A DNA stretch of 64,000 nucleotides from the NCBI GenBank assembly GCA_942486035.1, contig CALNXK010000093.1, positions 1,425,001 to 1,489,000 on the forward strand. Direction: 5' to 3'. Below, in pieces: positions 20,693 through 33,390 of the stretch. The notes beneath the pieces are model-generated. The model searched no databases and was not told the DNA's origin. It saw nothing but the letters and a program-made list of their open reading frames with translations. The translations under genes and the position numbers were made by a program. The stretch comes from Porites lobata (lineage: Eukaryota > Cnidaria > Anthozoa > Scleractinia > Poritidae). How positions within the stretch are numbered: the stretch's first letter is position 1; the number at the start of each line of letters is the position of its first letter.

Positions 20693-21753
20693 TTATTTCT
20701 GCATTTATCTCAACGATTTACCCACGGCACCGACGTTTTGCAACCTAGAATCGTATGTGGATGACTCAAAGTTATTCATGTCATTTCCTCTCGTTGAGCT
20801 TGATGCTGCCATTAATAGCTCGAACAAGACCTTCACAGTGTAGCTCAATGGTGCTGTGAGAACCATCTACTTATCAATCCCGATAAAACTAAACTCCTTT
20901 TCCTCGGTACCAGACAGATGTTAAGCAGGTTACCAGAAGACCCTAGAGTGGTATTCTTAGGTAAAACACCGAAGCCAACAGACTCTGCCAAGGACTTGGG
21001 AGTCTTTCTTGACCTCCATCGGACCTATGATCACCATATTTCATGTGTAGTACGTGTCATCTTGTTTCGCAAAGCTTTGCCAAATAAATAGAGTCAAAAG
21101 GAGCTTCGACAAGGAAACACTAGAGTTGTTAATAACGTCATTAGTCTTTAGTAAGATGCTTTACTGCTCATCTGTATGGTCAAATACCACACTCCAGAAT
21201 ATAAACAGATTACAATCTATTCAGAATTTTGCCAGCAAGATCGTAACAAACTCTAGGAAGTTTGACCACGTAACGCCTTTGCTTCGAGAGCTAAACTGAC
21301 TTCCTGTTAAAGAACAATTATTCTATAGAGACTCCGTTTTGACCTTTAAATGTCAGAACGATCTTGAGCCTCAATACTTAACGAGCAAGTTTACCAAGCG
21401 CTCAAATATACATACTCGTAACACTCGTACACGGAACTCTTTGCAGATTCCGCTATACAGAACGGCTATAGGCCAGCGCACATTTTCCTACAGAGGGGCC
21501 TACACATGGAATAACTTGCATAATGAACTCAGGCAAAGTGCCTGATTGGCATCTTTCAAGCGCGCCCTGAAAGACACACTATTGAGGCAGACATTTCCTT
21601 CATAAGCTCTAGAATTTAGTAGAATACCATCATAAATTGTGATTTCGAGTTTTTATTGTCATTTTTGCTTTTATGAATTGTAAATCGTTTGTAAATAGTT
21701 CCTGAAAAACCTCACGAGGATGTTACTATTAAAGTTATTATTATTATTATTAT
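20693..21753 (+). mobile_element. 5'-truncated LINE (Jockey/CR1 superfamily) with aacat target duplication
   Basis: The RT remains include YLNDLP and YVDD (about 20705-20765), then SLVFSKMLYCSSVWS, LQSIQNFASKIV, LLRELN and FSYRGAYTWNNL, with several stops. The 3' end has an (ATT)n tail. Target copies aacat are at 20688-20692 and 21754-21758. Two paralogous sites (about 33826 beside B and 51920 upstream of D) lack it, so the insertion is specific to this copy. Confidence 0.87.
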
Positions 21754-22949
21754 AACATAGGTTTTACGATCACATACTGAGATTTTCATGGTTGTTCATT
21801 GAGCTTGTTTAGCTGCAATAAACATGAAATAATTTGCAGGAGGAAGGATTTTGTGGAGGTCACGACCCGGAGCTAAATTTTTGGCGTGGTAACGGGAAAA
21901 AAACAACGACGCTAACTGTATCAAACCTATCGAAATTTTGATGTTGTTGAAGTCAGATTATGGATATTTATTTATTAAAGTCCTTGATCTGACTGGTTAT
22001 TTTCTGTACTCTGCACGCCTACGCGTCAATAAAACCTGTTCGAATTAACCAAAGAGATTACTAACAAAGGAGATCGACTTCAGTATATTCACTTGTAAGA
22101 AACAAGAATTACTAGCAATGACCGGAATGTACGCAAAATAGTGTTTCAGTCCTTATCATGATTCAGTATTTCTCTTGTTTTGTTTTTCATTCTGTTCATC
22201 CTTGCGTAGAGCTCATTACGAATAACTTAAACATCTCAACAACAGAAAAGAACCAGTCACAGACCAACCTTAAAGGAATGTAAAATATAAACACCGACTG
22301 ACCTTAAAATAATGATCAAAGAAAACAATCTAAAGGACTTAGCATGGCTTGCTGGTGCTGAATCAAACTTCTAATTTAATACTTAACACCACCGACCTTG
22401 CAGAAGTAGATGCACCCTAAACTATTTAAACTGAGGTCATCTTGAATAGTTGGCATGTTAAAAACAGAACAAACTCGAACAAAGCATAATCAATAAAAGC
22501 GAAGCAACAACTATCTAGCATGTAACATGCTATCGACGTCTTAAAATTCTCTTTTGTTTAAATTACGCATTTTTTAGTCATATGGTCAGAACAAACAAAA
22601 CGTGCAAGTCCATGGGTCAGTGGGAAAATTATCTGACGGTGTAAAGATTAAAAATAGAAACAACACCTATGTTTTGGGCTTGTTTAGCTGGAGCTTGACC
22701 AAAATTTTAGTTGACTACTCACACGTACTGATTACCCACTTAAACAAGGCCGGAAATTATTCAATAGGTGGCTGTACTAAATATTTAGTTGCTCGAGAAA
22801 GAAATAGAAACTAGGAACAACTTAGTAACTATAAATATTAATGTCATAAATGGAAGTGCAAATAAGCAGGAAAACAAGATTGTAACTTAATATTCGCTAT
22901 CCAATAAAAGAGCAGGAAGTACGGATCACAAAACACAGCTAGTCTCGTA
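21754..22949. other. Upstream module of a decayed E-type first exon
   Basis: No gene is seen. Homologous copies are at 33830-35382, 51935-53131 and, more distantly, 61440-62312 (upstream of the intact exon 1 of E). Confidence 0.55.
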
Positions 22950-23042
22950 ATGCTGCAGCATTTTGCTCTCCCGTTGATGCTTTGTATTTCTTCGGATTCG
23001 CTGGGAACAGCCACCTCACCTCATATATCTCTTTACTCTTGA
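22950..23042 (+). pseudogene. Decayed E-type CTHRC1-like first exon
   Basis: The ATG-started 30-codon frame MLQHFALPLM..DSLGTATSPH resembles the signal-peptide exons of A-E (..GSLGTTTSPQQQ) and shares 'tctcgtaATG' with E. It runs into TGA at 23040 instead of DLCE|gt. No collagen exon of its own follows before the next gene. Confidence 0.6.
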
Positions 23043-23674
23043 TAAAATGTGATTAAATTCCATGAAAGTAAGGGTAACCTGTTTCTGCTAAACACTTTAA
23101 ACAGTGCCCTTAGAACTACACAAAGCTTCAAATTCGTAACTTCTTTTTTGTTTTAATAACTCTACTTCAAATGGAAAAGGGAAAAATGTTTAGCTAAGGG
23201 GTTTCTTGGAACTTTTATCTGAAGCATACTGTAAATAAAAGGGCTCGAAGATACAAGAAAATAAGTAAACCAAGAAAACGACAGCTTCTTCGAATGAATG
23301 TGTTTGTTTGTGAGAACCATCCTATCTAACCAGCGATCCAGAACTCATCCCAAATCCTTGAATACGAACAGGTAAAACTGCTTTATTTTTTTGCCGCTTT
23401 AAGTAGTTACGTCATAGTAAATGGAAAAGTTGCAAAGATGGAGAAGAGAATATCGATCAATTGTTTAAGTGGAGCATACGTTTAGTAGAGGAGAATTGCT
23501 ATAAACACGCGATAAACAAAAGCCGAAAATAACTGTCCTACTTCCTGTAGAATACATTGGATCTCCCAATCTGTGAAAAATTCTTTGTCCTATACCCCTT
23601 GTTATTACTAAATTAGCTAGATAACTGAACGATAACAATCTTTTCTGTAAATATTATTATCAATATATTATTAC

Positions 23675-23718
<44 letters not shown>

Positions 23719-25866
23719 ATTTTTATTTTATTCTATTTATTTATTGGTCGGGAATTGAACCCGGGCCTCCCGCGTGGGAGGCGAGAATTCTATCACAGAA
23801 CTGGTACCAGTGCCCTATTAAAAACTGACTCGTTGCCTAAAAGGGGCATTGTGGTTTAATTTTTATGATGAAACAAACAAACAAAAAGGGTAAGGTACAA
23901 AAGGGTTTTCAAATAATCCAGGAGTAAGCGCGCTAACCTTGTAAGGGACGCCATTGTGCGATGGCGGGATATCCTATGGACTTTTCACTTTAAATTTACT
24001 TTCCTATTTATGAAAAAGGAAAGTGCCAGAGATTCACGAGTATTTAAGTGATAATGAGAACGAAGGAAGCCTCGTTGGAGCGGATTATTGATCGACGAAA
24101 AAAAATTCCAAAGCAGCTGCTCAGCGAGAATTTTGAAATACTATCTAATTAGTAATCCTTTTCTAGATAAACTGTAAAAACCTTTTGCGAAAGACGTATA
24201 TTTTTCAAATTTCTACTCATAGTTAAATTTTCTGGAGGGACTGGAATTCTTTCCATTTTCTAATATCAAAAATCTTAGTAATTATCATTAGACTATTGCT
24301 TCGATCAAAATGGAATTATATTTGCTCTGGGCTACTCTTTGAGTACCTTTTACTCGCAGGCCAGTTCATCTGGTCCCTATTATATCTGAATCTAAAGCAA
24401 AGCAACAACAGCCAAGTTTGAGCTTGTTTAGTAACACGACCTACGTACTGAACAGGTAACACTACTATGAGGAGGTCACGACATGATACTTTTTGCGTGC
24501 TAGCAAAGAGAAACTTCCCGTAAAAGCAACAATAAACATCAGTTATCAGCGCTATCAAAATTTTGATGCTCTTGTAATTAAATGACTAAACTCTGTTTAC
24601 GTGCACGTTGACGAAAAAACAAAAAAGGCATTTCAGTTTAACTTGAAAATATTTGAATTCAAGAAACGAGCAATAGACGGTAGATGCACTTCTGTCTTTA
24701 TCATGGTGAAGTATTTAAGCCAATACCCTAGGAGGAATTTGGGGAGCTCTCATTGAAGTTTTCATTGGAGTCAAAACAGAGATGACAGTCGAGTGATGGA
24801 ATTAATTAGCCACTTGTCTGAGTGGCAGTTTAACCGTCTGTCAAACAAAGACGCATTTAGTAGTAGTAGTAATACCAAACAATTTGTTATTTTCAACAAT
24901 GGTGGGGCTGGAAATTCGCCCAATTGCAAAAGTAAATCATAACCGAACAGAAGGTCTCCTGACAGATGGCAAAGAGGGATGGAGGGCTAAGAAACGTTTT
25001 TTGGCGCAGAGATGTAATCGTCGTGGTGAAACCAAGAGGGAGCGAACGCGGGAATGTGTACAGTTTTACGCTCCTTTAATAGAGCGATGAAAATAATTAC
25101 CTCCTGAAAGAGAGATTAGGTTGACACGAGTCGGATAACGAACTATGCAGCGAAACAACAAAGACATATTACATAGTATCGACATAAATAACATATGATT
25201 ATGCCTTGACATAACGTTTGATTTTAACTGGTTTTGTTGCTATTTATCCGTTTTCCGGCTCTCCATGCTAAGAGTTCATTACTAATGATAAATGCTTAGC
25301 AACAGAATCTTGAAAGAATATAGCTTATGCACTTTGGCAGGTTGGAACTTGCGTGGCTGGCACTGAATTAAAATTGTAACTTAATAATAAGCATCGACCA
25401 CCTGGAAGACGGCGCTTTTAAGAGGTTGCAACCCTAAATTTTTCGCGGGTTAGAACTAAAAAAGAAAACAGGCCATCATCAAGAAAAACGATTCAACAAA
25501 TATCGTGCACATAACAAGGTTACTTCACTTGGTTAAAATTACGCATTTGTTTCAGTACGATATCCAAGTTGTCAAACGTGCAAAAGTATAATGAGATCGT
25601 TTAAAAAAAGGTTACTGCAAAAGAAAAATCGAACTCAAACGAAACGTGCACAGGTGAATGATATGGTTGGTAAGAGATACGAGGTAAATGATATGGTGAT
25701 TTCAATATATCATATAAAAATATTTGAAACTATACCCGCACGTATAACGACTCACTTTAAAAGGGTAGCTTGTTCTAGAGGGAAAACAAACAAATATTTC
25801 TACCATAAAAGGAAATGAAATAAAGAGGTAACCACAACAGTAAAACAAAAATAAAACAAATATTTG
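23043..25866. other. Flank between decayed exon and gene B
   Basis: No gene is recognised. It contains an (ATT)n microsatellite (23665-23716), a tRNA-Gly SINE head (23752-23816) and, from about 25150, the conserved upstream module of B. Short open frames at 24884-25090 and 25591-25818 look like chance. Confidence 0.5.
23752..23816 (-). repeat. tRNA-Gly-derived SINE head
   Basis: On the minus strand it contains a GCACTGG acceptor start, anticodon loop CTCCCAC (CCC) and B box GGTTCAATTCC. The D arm is disrupted, and it continues into the same flanking consensus ('aataatccaggagtaagcgc') as the copies at 36187, 40051 and 53926. Confidence 0.6.
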
Positions 25867-25904
25867 CTATTTAACTGATGAGCACGTAGCACTGATTTCA
25901 GTAA
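25867..25904 (+). promoter_or_regulatory. Predicted core promoter of gene B
   Basis: CTATTTAA at 25867-25874 and an initiator-like TTTCAGTAA with its A at 25900; the ATG is at 25932. Same arrangement as in A, C and D. Confidence 0.45.
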
Positions 25905-25931
25905 TCGCAGTGTTCTGGTTGAACTCTAATC

Positions 25932-26533
25932 ATGGTTCAGTATTTCGTTGTTTTCTTGGCTTTCTCTTTTTCCGGTGGTTCACTGGGAACAACCACCTCA
26001 CCTCAGCAACAAAACACCGCAAAGTTAAAAGATTTATGCGAGGTATGAAACAATTATTCTGTGTTAGCTGATATTTTTGTGTCTCGGGCAGTGGGTAGAA
26101 AAGAAAATCGCATCAAAAAGTTCCGCAACGCAGTTTATATTTGCACAATAAAAATGCTAGCTTCGACTCTTATGTGGTTAGTCTGCGTTTCAAAATTTGC
26201 CCCAAAGGTTGGTTTCACGGATTTGTTCTGATCTACCCAGTTTTAGACAATTTATGTCGCAGTTTCTCGATAATAGACGGGTACCGATAGACGGCCGCGT
26301 CATGTCAATTGAATTGAGGGCGGAGCTCTCTTTTTTGGCGTTGTTTATGAAGGCAAGCAGCAAAATGAAATGCGGGGAGACTGAGCTTTGTCTTAAAAAG
26401 GAATTTCTCTTTTCCACCACAAAACATCTAAAAATTTATCATTAACTTATCGTTATTATTATGAATATCATTGCTGATATTATTATCGTTATTTTCATTA
26501 TTATTATCGTTATCATTATTATTTGGTTGTTAT

Positions 26534-26568
<35 letters not shown>

Positions 26569-29500
26569 AATCATTTTTATTATTATTATTATTATTTTTT
26601 ATTATCCTAGTCTGAAGAATTTGAATTCGTTACCACAACCAAGGGTCCAACTATTACGTGATTCTAAAGCATTTACATTCCTCAGCCGAGCAACTTTCCT
26701 TTTTAAATTCTTGCGCTTTCCCGACTTTTCCTTTTTCATTTTAACCCTTTTGGTAACTCGCTGACAGGCGTTTCTTTGCTTTAACCCCTACCCCAGGGAC
26801 TACTATAACATTTATATGACACCATCTTCGCTTTTTGTCTAAAAATACTATGTCGTTCCGACGATGTTCGATGCCGCGATCAGCGTCATCCTCATCATCT
26901 TCTTGATTACTATTATTCTTTTCTTTTCTTCTTTCTTTATTTTGTTTTGCTTAATGGGATCACTGGGAGTTCATCAAACCGTTTTTATCAATATATGTAG
27001 CCTTACTAAAATAATCCTTGATATAAAATTCCTGCTAGGTTATTCATGGATTAAACAGGTTTTCGTGAATTTTGATTAAAACTTCCTGCTGTTCTTTACT
27101 ACTAACTGAAAATGGACGCTTTCATTCTCGCTTTGCCCATAGGCGTACGGGCAATCGAAAGTACTCTTACATATCAATCTATTATATGAGCTAAAAAAAT
27201 AAAACACGTCTTAAAACGCTGTCTTTGCCATTTTGACTGCCGAAAATAGCAATGATACGATCCATGTCATGATTGTTGACTAAAGAGTCGGCATAAGCCC
27301 TTTCAGTTGTAATAAGTGTGATGTTACTGACACGTTGTTGCCCATGGTGCTGCGGAGATAAGTTTTCAATCTACGCAACGCACTGAATGATCGTTCTGCA
27401 GACCAAAATGTAGTAGGCATCACTCTAAGGTTATGTACCGCATTAGAAAGCACTGAAAACATATCAAATTAATCATTCTCGTGCATTGTCTCCAGTATTT
27501 CTGGAACAGTCATGTAGCCTAAACCGCGCACACGCCGAAACCCCGGGTACATTTTCTGCTCAGCTTGGAGAATCTCGCCGTCGATTTTGTAAAATTTAGC
27601 AACGCGGGAGAAACTTTCTTTAACAGGTTTTTCACTGTGAGAGATGTTTCCCAAAGCATAGAGTATTTCCTGATCATTCCCGCTAAACCTGAGCTGAAGC
27701 TTGGACAGCGCCTTACTAACCGGGGTTAAACCACGTGTGTGACGCAGGCTATACGGTGGTGCGATTCCGGTGTCAGCTCCGTTTGTTTTGCGCGTGTTCA
27801 CCTACAAGGGCTTGAAGGCGGCGCGATGGCGTTCGTCTGAGTGCCCTGGCTTCGCGTAATTCAAACTTCTTCATTTTCAGACCTCGGCCGATGCTATCTG
27901 CCATACGCTGTTGAAACGATCTTCACTCAGACACTACCCTTCACGAATAACCAGAAAGTCATAACGTGCTAGCCAATTACTGTCTCTTGTGACTTTAACT
28001 GGTTTAAATGAAAAATATCTATCTCTTCGAAATAATAAAAAGATTTGGAAACTCACTTAAAGGCTGACTTTCCCAAATTTCATTTTCTCTTTCTTCCACC
28101 CCATCCCCCCCCCCCCCGGCCCTTGTGCATATACTATGGCTTTGCCTCTAAGACAGACAGCAATTACTCTCTCAATACATTACCTGCTTTCACTGCTAAA
28201 ATAGGCCATGGCTCTTCTTTTAATTAAACATCTTTACTTTCAGAAATCTATACTGAGTCATGGTTTTCCAGGCATTCCAGGGTCAAATGGCATGCCCGGA
28301 ATGCCGGGCGTGCCTGGGCCACGGGGACCCCAGGGAAGAGAAGGTCCAAAAGGACAAATTGGTGATAAGGGATCACAAGGAGTGCAGGGTCCAAGAGGAG
28401 ACAGAGGACGCGAAGGGCCTCCCGGGAAGAGCGGACCGCCAGGAAATGTGGGAATGAAAGGTGAATCAGGGCTTGTGGGAATGAAAGGAGAGCCAGGCAT
28501 TGTGGGAAATCAAGGAAGAAAAGGAGACAAAGGAGAGAAAGGAGAAAGCGCCAAAGCAAGTCAAGCAAGTGTAGTACCACAAACCAACTGGAAACAATGT
28601 GTGTGGAAATCAGGCAGCGGTACTGATAACGGAAAGATTAAGGTAAACAAGAAACGCGCTAAAAGCTAAACACGAACTATTTATAAGTACCACAGATGAT
28701 TTTCATAGGTGGAAAGAGGTCGAAAATCCTTTTTCTGAGATAAACATTTAAAGCACAGCTATGATCCCAACCTCATTGTCTCAGCCTTCATCCCCAATCA
28801 ACCTTTCTCCAGCTGGCCGGCATTAATTTTTGTAGAAAAATTTGAAACGGCAAACTGATCCTTACGGCAAGGCGATGAAGAAGTAGACAAAAGAACAATC
28901 GAAAAAATATATATATTTAAAGAAACTGCTCAATATTTCGGTTTGAAAACAAACCTTCTTTAGGGGCTAAAAGAAAAAAAAAAAATAAATCTTAAAGTTC
29001 CTTACAAATAAGAATTTGAAAATGTGACAATAAAAGCGGTGGATTGTTATTGGTATAGGAGACTAAGTGATATCATATATCAGTGAGCTGCGCCGCGTCT
29101 ATTTATTCCTAGAGGAAATAATGTGTTCCCTTTGTGTATTAAATGAGCTTCTCGAGCCTTTCTCACTGCGTCACAGTTGTACTGATCCAGGTCTACAACT
29201 GGGAGATCCGGCACCACTCATTGGTTTGTTGCTGTGGACTTCCTGATATTTTATATATTAATTTTTGTGTTATTTAGCATTATTAGAGTTGCGGACATTT
29301 TAATCGTTTTGTTTTTTTGTTTGTTTTTTTTTTTTCGTAGGACTGTGCTTTTAACAAGTTGAAATCGGACACAGCGCTCAAAGTCTCTTTCCAGGGTAAC
29401 ATGAGGATTTATGGCGATGCTAAGTGTAATCGGTGGTATTTCAAGTTCAATGGAAACGAATGCAGTGGACCAATGACGATTGAGGCCGCTGTTTACAACG

Positions 29501-29694
29501 ACTGGTCATCTGGGAACCCTGATCTGTTCCATCATCGGTCATTTGAGGGGTACTGTGAAAACATTCCACAAGGGGCGCTTAGAGTGGAATTATGGGTAGG
29601 AAAGTGCAGTGGCTACACCTTGGGTAATGCTTACACTGGTTGGAATTCAGTGTCCCGAATAATGATAGAAGAAGTATCTAGGTCCCAGTACTAA
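25932..29694 (+). CDS. CTHRC1-like: CTHRC1-like secreted collagen protein, copy B (intact)
   Basis: Exons: 25932-26042, 28244-28642 and 29341-29694 (phase-0 GT-AG introns), 287 aa. Residues 1 to about 19 are a signal peptide (MVQYFVVFLAFSFSGG). Residues 44-139 are 32 uninterrupted Gly-X-Y triplets able to form a collagen helix. Residues 152-287 are the C-terminal domain of the CTHRC1 family (NWKQCVWKS, DCAFNKLKSDTALKV, NRWYFKFNGNECSGP, GYCENIPQG, TGWNSVSRIMIEE). Seven cysteines follow the signal region. Family members are secreted trimers of the extracellular matrix. The human protein has a much shorter collagen stretch, so the length here is unusual. The sequon NIS seen in A and C is NIP here. 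It shares intron 2 and the 3' flank with A. Confidence 0.9.
26534..26569. repeat. (ATC)n microsatellite in intron 1 of B
   Basis: About twelve ATC/TCA triplets in a row, at the place where A, C and D also have CAT-type runs. Confidence 0.85.
27138..28138 (-). mobile_element. hAT-derived element in intron 1 of B
   Basis: CATAGGCGTACGGGC at the left, ..ACTATG at the right, and perfect 8-bp target copies gctttgcc at 27130-27137 and 28139-28146. An 8-bp duplication together with the encoded transposase end identifies a hAT element. It is internally deleted (1.0 kb) and cannot be autonomous. Confidence 0.85.
27280..27801 (-). pseudogene. hAT transposase C-terminal fragment (B)
   Basis: One frame with a single internal stop (27469-27471) encodes the end of a ZMYM1-like hAT transposase: LRFSGNDQEILYALGN, FSRVAKFYKIDGEIL and the dimerisation motif SAERSFSALRRLKTYLRST. 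The catalytic N-terminal part is absent. Related fragments are in C and D. Confidence 0.85.
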
Positions 29695-29935
29695 TAAGGG
29701 CGTCTCCTTCCTTTCCGTGGTTTTCAAAACATTAGCTTTCCAAGTTTTTTTTTTTCGTGCGAGGACTGAATATTGTATAAGTGTGTGTTAAGAAAACCAT
29801 ATACAAATATAGACTGAAAATATAACGCGTGCAGAGGCAATTTGATTTAACGTGAGCTTTGCCGACTCAAGAGTATTAGCCAGCCAAACGTCATACTTGA
29901 GGACGCATTATTTGTCAAGACGGATAATGCGTCTC

Positions 29936-30226
29936 TGGCCGTTTATATACTAAGAACGTATCATCCGTCTGGACGAACTTGGGCAAACATTAGTAGTTCA
30001 TCTGGTTATGCGTCTCAAGTATAAAGACGAGCACGAGACGCATTATGCGTCTGGACGAACTTTCCTTCGAAATGCTTGTTGAACGACACACTACGAAAGG
30101 TAGTTCGTCTGGACGCATAATGCGTGTTGTGCTCGTCTTTATACTTGAGACGCATAACCAGATGAACCACAGAATGTTTTCCCAATTTCGCCCAGACAAA
30201 TTATGCGTCCTTAGTATAAAAACGGT
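29936..30226. mobile_element. Foldback MITE downstream of gene B
   Basis: Inverted arms ('ggccgtttatatactaag' versus the complement of 'cttagtataaaaacggtc') and internal 'gacgcattatgcgtctgg' palindromes. It is the counterpart of 12931-13226. An extra partial arm (29896-29935) precedes it. Confidence 0.7.
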
Positions 30227-30956
30227 CAATGTCAAAGGCCTTTATTATGTTTGCATGAAAAAGACTCTCTCTCTGAATTCTATATCGTTCTAGGACGTGT
30301 AAGGAATACTTGGTTATTCTTTAAGTTGCAGTTAAAAAAAAGTGGGAAATTATTTTTTCTCATTGATAATACAGTTTATTACCAAATCTCGTACATCTTC
30401 ATACGTCCCTTCTTACATAAGTTGTTTTTCCTTTTCAACCTTTCCGTCATTGCATTTGGTTTAATGTGGAAGGTTATTTCGTACACATGTTCTTCCTGTT
30501 CTTTCAATCAAATGAGATGAAAATCACGAAAGTATGCACCATCCGTTATACTGGACTCAAAGATATATCATGTATAAGGTAACCAAAAAAAAAAACAAAG
30601 ATAAGCATAGCGCACAACAGCCTTCAACTGAACTTGCCTTTCATGAGGAGTGATCCCCAATCAAATCAGCGATACGAAACTGATCCTATAAATTATATAA
30701 ACACTTAAAAGCGAGCATTTGTCTGCCTTAAGCTTTTCAGCTTATGAGATATGAAAAACGAGGAAGTAACGCACAGAAAAACGAAAAAGAATATTGACAA
30801 GCAATTGTTTTTTTTCCTCTCTTCCTTTATTTCTTACAGTCAGATCTAGGAATAGTGTTACAAAAATAACACCTTTTTATCCGGTCCTATGTAGCTCAGA
30901 TTTTTCTGACAAGTGTCATTCACGTACATTTTTTCAACAATATCAAAGAGAACTGA

Positions 30957-31027
30957 CGTACTGGCGGGAATCGAACCCGGGCCTTCCGCCTGGTAAATGA
31001 GAATTCTACCACTGAACCACCGGTGCC
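30957..31027 (-). repeat. tRNA-Gly-derived SINE head (partner of the copy at 14225)
   Basis: Same sequence family as 14225-14294 with a few changes (gccttccgcctggtaaatgag). It is duplicated together with the 3' flank and is not a functional tRNA. Confidence 0.65.
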
Positions 31028-31698
31028 TTTTTGAGGCAATCGTTGCCTTAATAAAGACACTCTGGTTAAATGTATATGGAAAAAACGAGGTACAAAAGGG
31101 CATACAAATAATCCAGCAGTAAGTGCACTACCATGGTCAGGGACACCTTCGTGAGATGACGAAATAATTCCGAATAATCAGCTTCAAATCTTGAGAAGGG
31201 ATTTGACTGTTGTTCTTTTTTTCTTTTTTTTTTTGTCCTTGAGCTACCTGACTCCTTCCCAGTCATCATTCACTTTTCTCTATTTTCCATCTCTTACGTA
31301 ATTTCCTCCAACATTAAAGAGGGAAGTGTGAGAAGGATTCACAAGGGGAGATACTTAAAGGAGGAAGAACTTCATTTCTCTTGCTTCCTTTGTTCCCTGA
31401 TTGTAACTTTTCTCTTGAAGTTTAATGAGCGGTCATTAACTATTGGGGGGGGGGGGTGGGAGAGGTCCGGAATTATTTTAAAAGCGAGGGCCTAAAAGTT
31501 TTAGCCCCTCTAAGCTTAACAGCCCAAAAATCCTGCCCCCTCAAAAAATGTGTGCCTGAAAAGTTTGTAACCCTCCCCTGTAATAACATTTTGAGTATTC
31601 AATGTTGCACCTTGAGAATCCATATGAGCGTAACTTTGAGACAATTTTTCATTGGAATAAAAAAACTGTTAGTATTCACAATATTTACAAAACCCATT

Positions 31699-32300
31699 TT
31701 TTTCTTTTTGTTAATTCAAAAAAAACACAACAGTTCAATAACCACTGAACAGTTCAATAACCACACCAGTAGTTCAATGACCACACATTAGTTCATTGCG
31801 CGTAAACTACATGTAGCTGCGGAAAAAAAAAAGCCACAACTACATTAGATATTTTTTAATTAGAATGTGTAGCATTGAGTAAGTGATAAATACTCATTTA
31901 GCAACGATACAAGAACTAAATTTACAAATAGCTATGGTACATTGTTATAAAGTTTTAGTGAGCTCACTAATATAGACAGGAACATAGATTGATGTTAATT
32001 AAGAAGTTCTTGTCTGCTCAGAAGGTCTGTCATTCTCATCAGGGGCACAGTGAACAGACCTGGAAAAAGAGTAAGCGCTGAAAATGGAAACTAACTCGGT
32101 CCAGAGAAAAAAAACGGAAACTAGATAAACCGACAGAGCGCTCGTTAATAAAGCACAAAACATAACGGTTAGCGGTGGATGAAACCTTGTTTTAACTATC
32201 TTTCCGCAGGTTTCAAACTACTTGTGTGGCTATTGAACTGTTCGGTGGTTATTGAACTGTTGTGTGGTTATTGAACTAACAAAAACAAAAAACTAAGAAA
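31699..32300. mobile_element. TIR element with iterated 'agttcaatnaccac' subrepeats, copy 2
   Basis: Counterpart of 17285-17907, with the same inverted subrepeat arrays at both ends. A short stretch of the interior differs near 32060-32110. Confidence 0.65.
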
Positions 32301-32313
32301 AAGAAAAACTTAA

Positions 32314-32499
32314 TTGGTGAATAATGATGCTGATGATGATGATGCCACTGAACAATGTCAGGAGGAGGAATCAGGAAGTGCCTTTGATATTCACTCGGGC
32401 ACTGCTACAATGGAAGCATACGATAGTGGCAGTTCAGATGACTCTGGCCCCTACTGGAACACATTCAAATGCGCTCCTTACTATCGGCCTATTGACTAG
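32314..32499 (+). other. Acidic 61-codon frame, copy 2 (doubtful coding)
   Basis: Same frame as 17912-18097 and likewise without an ATG. Differences from copy 1 are mostly amino-acid changing (for example the last residues YYRPID versus YYQSVD). Confidence 0.25.
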
Positions 32500-33189
32500 T
32501 TGTTACATCCTTACCTTAAATTTGCATACTGTACATATAAAAAACTATGTTGCATTTGTTGAAAAAGAAAATGTTCTGTTCCTGTTACTGTTTAAGACTG
32601 GCTGAGTTTTGTAAAAGACGGATTAGTATAAACTGGACCACTATGAGTTAAAAAAACAACAAATACAGATCGAGTACCAGTCATAACATGAAAAAATGCA
32701 TTTTCAGTTATAATAACATATTATCAACTATCCGTGCACTTTTGATTGCGGCTCGAAGGAGGGCTTTCATGAAATTATCTGCCATTCAGGTGCATTATAA
32801 TACAGGAAAATCACACGACGATGACGCTGATTAAACAACGAAGCCAAACTAAAACCGTGCGCTGTTTTCAAAGCTAAGCCATTTCAGAGTCAAGAAAATT
32901 GGAAGCGATTCGGCGTGAAGTCACTGTTCATCTCCAGCCAATCAGAGTGCTTTTTAACCGTGCGATTCAGCTTTGAGTATGCAATTCTGTTAATATTACT
33001 TGCATGGCCATTGTATTTCAAGCAGTGCTTAATATTTCAGTAGCACAAAACCCATTTAATAGTACGCGCGCATCGCCCAAAGGCGCCCAGAAATTGTAAT
33101 CTTCCCCTAAATGCGGGCCCAGAAAATTTTAGCCCTTCCTAAATGGGAGCCCAAAATATCGCAGCCCTCCCCCAAAATCTACCAGCCCT

Positions 33190-33390
33190 CCTCCCCCCCA
33201 ATAGTTAATGATCGCTCCCTTATAGGTTTGAGCGAACTTGACGCAGCGCATCCCCGCGTTACCATCAGCGTCTATAGGAAACCAACAACCTCCCTCTTTT
33301 TTTGCGCATATGATCACCATTAAAATTCAAAAACAGCCCAAAGGAGAGAGCCTTTGGCAGAGTTCAAACGATCGCCCTTTTACTCTACGG
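33190..33390 (+). mobile_element. Penelope-like retroelement scrap inserted in the flank of B
   Basis: About 200 bp absent from the matching place next to A (about 20195). It encodes VTISVYRKPT, a motif typical of Penelope-like reverse transcriptases. It is short and broken. Confidence 0.4.

Noticed and set aside
22158..22210. Another first exon (MIQYFSCFVF-like) at 22158, 34234 and 52331
   Set aside because: It resembles exon 1 for about 20 bases only, lacks the SPQQQ..DLCE end and a donor, and lies at a different module position. Chance or very old homology.
28248..28580. Minus-strand open frames over collagen exons (also 46631-46873, 58980-59222)
   Set aside because: They are mirror images of the GC-rich Gly-X-Y coding, and the plus strand has splice sites and conserved protein.
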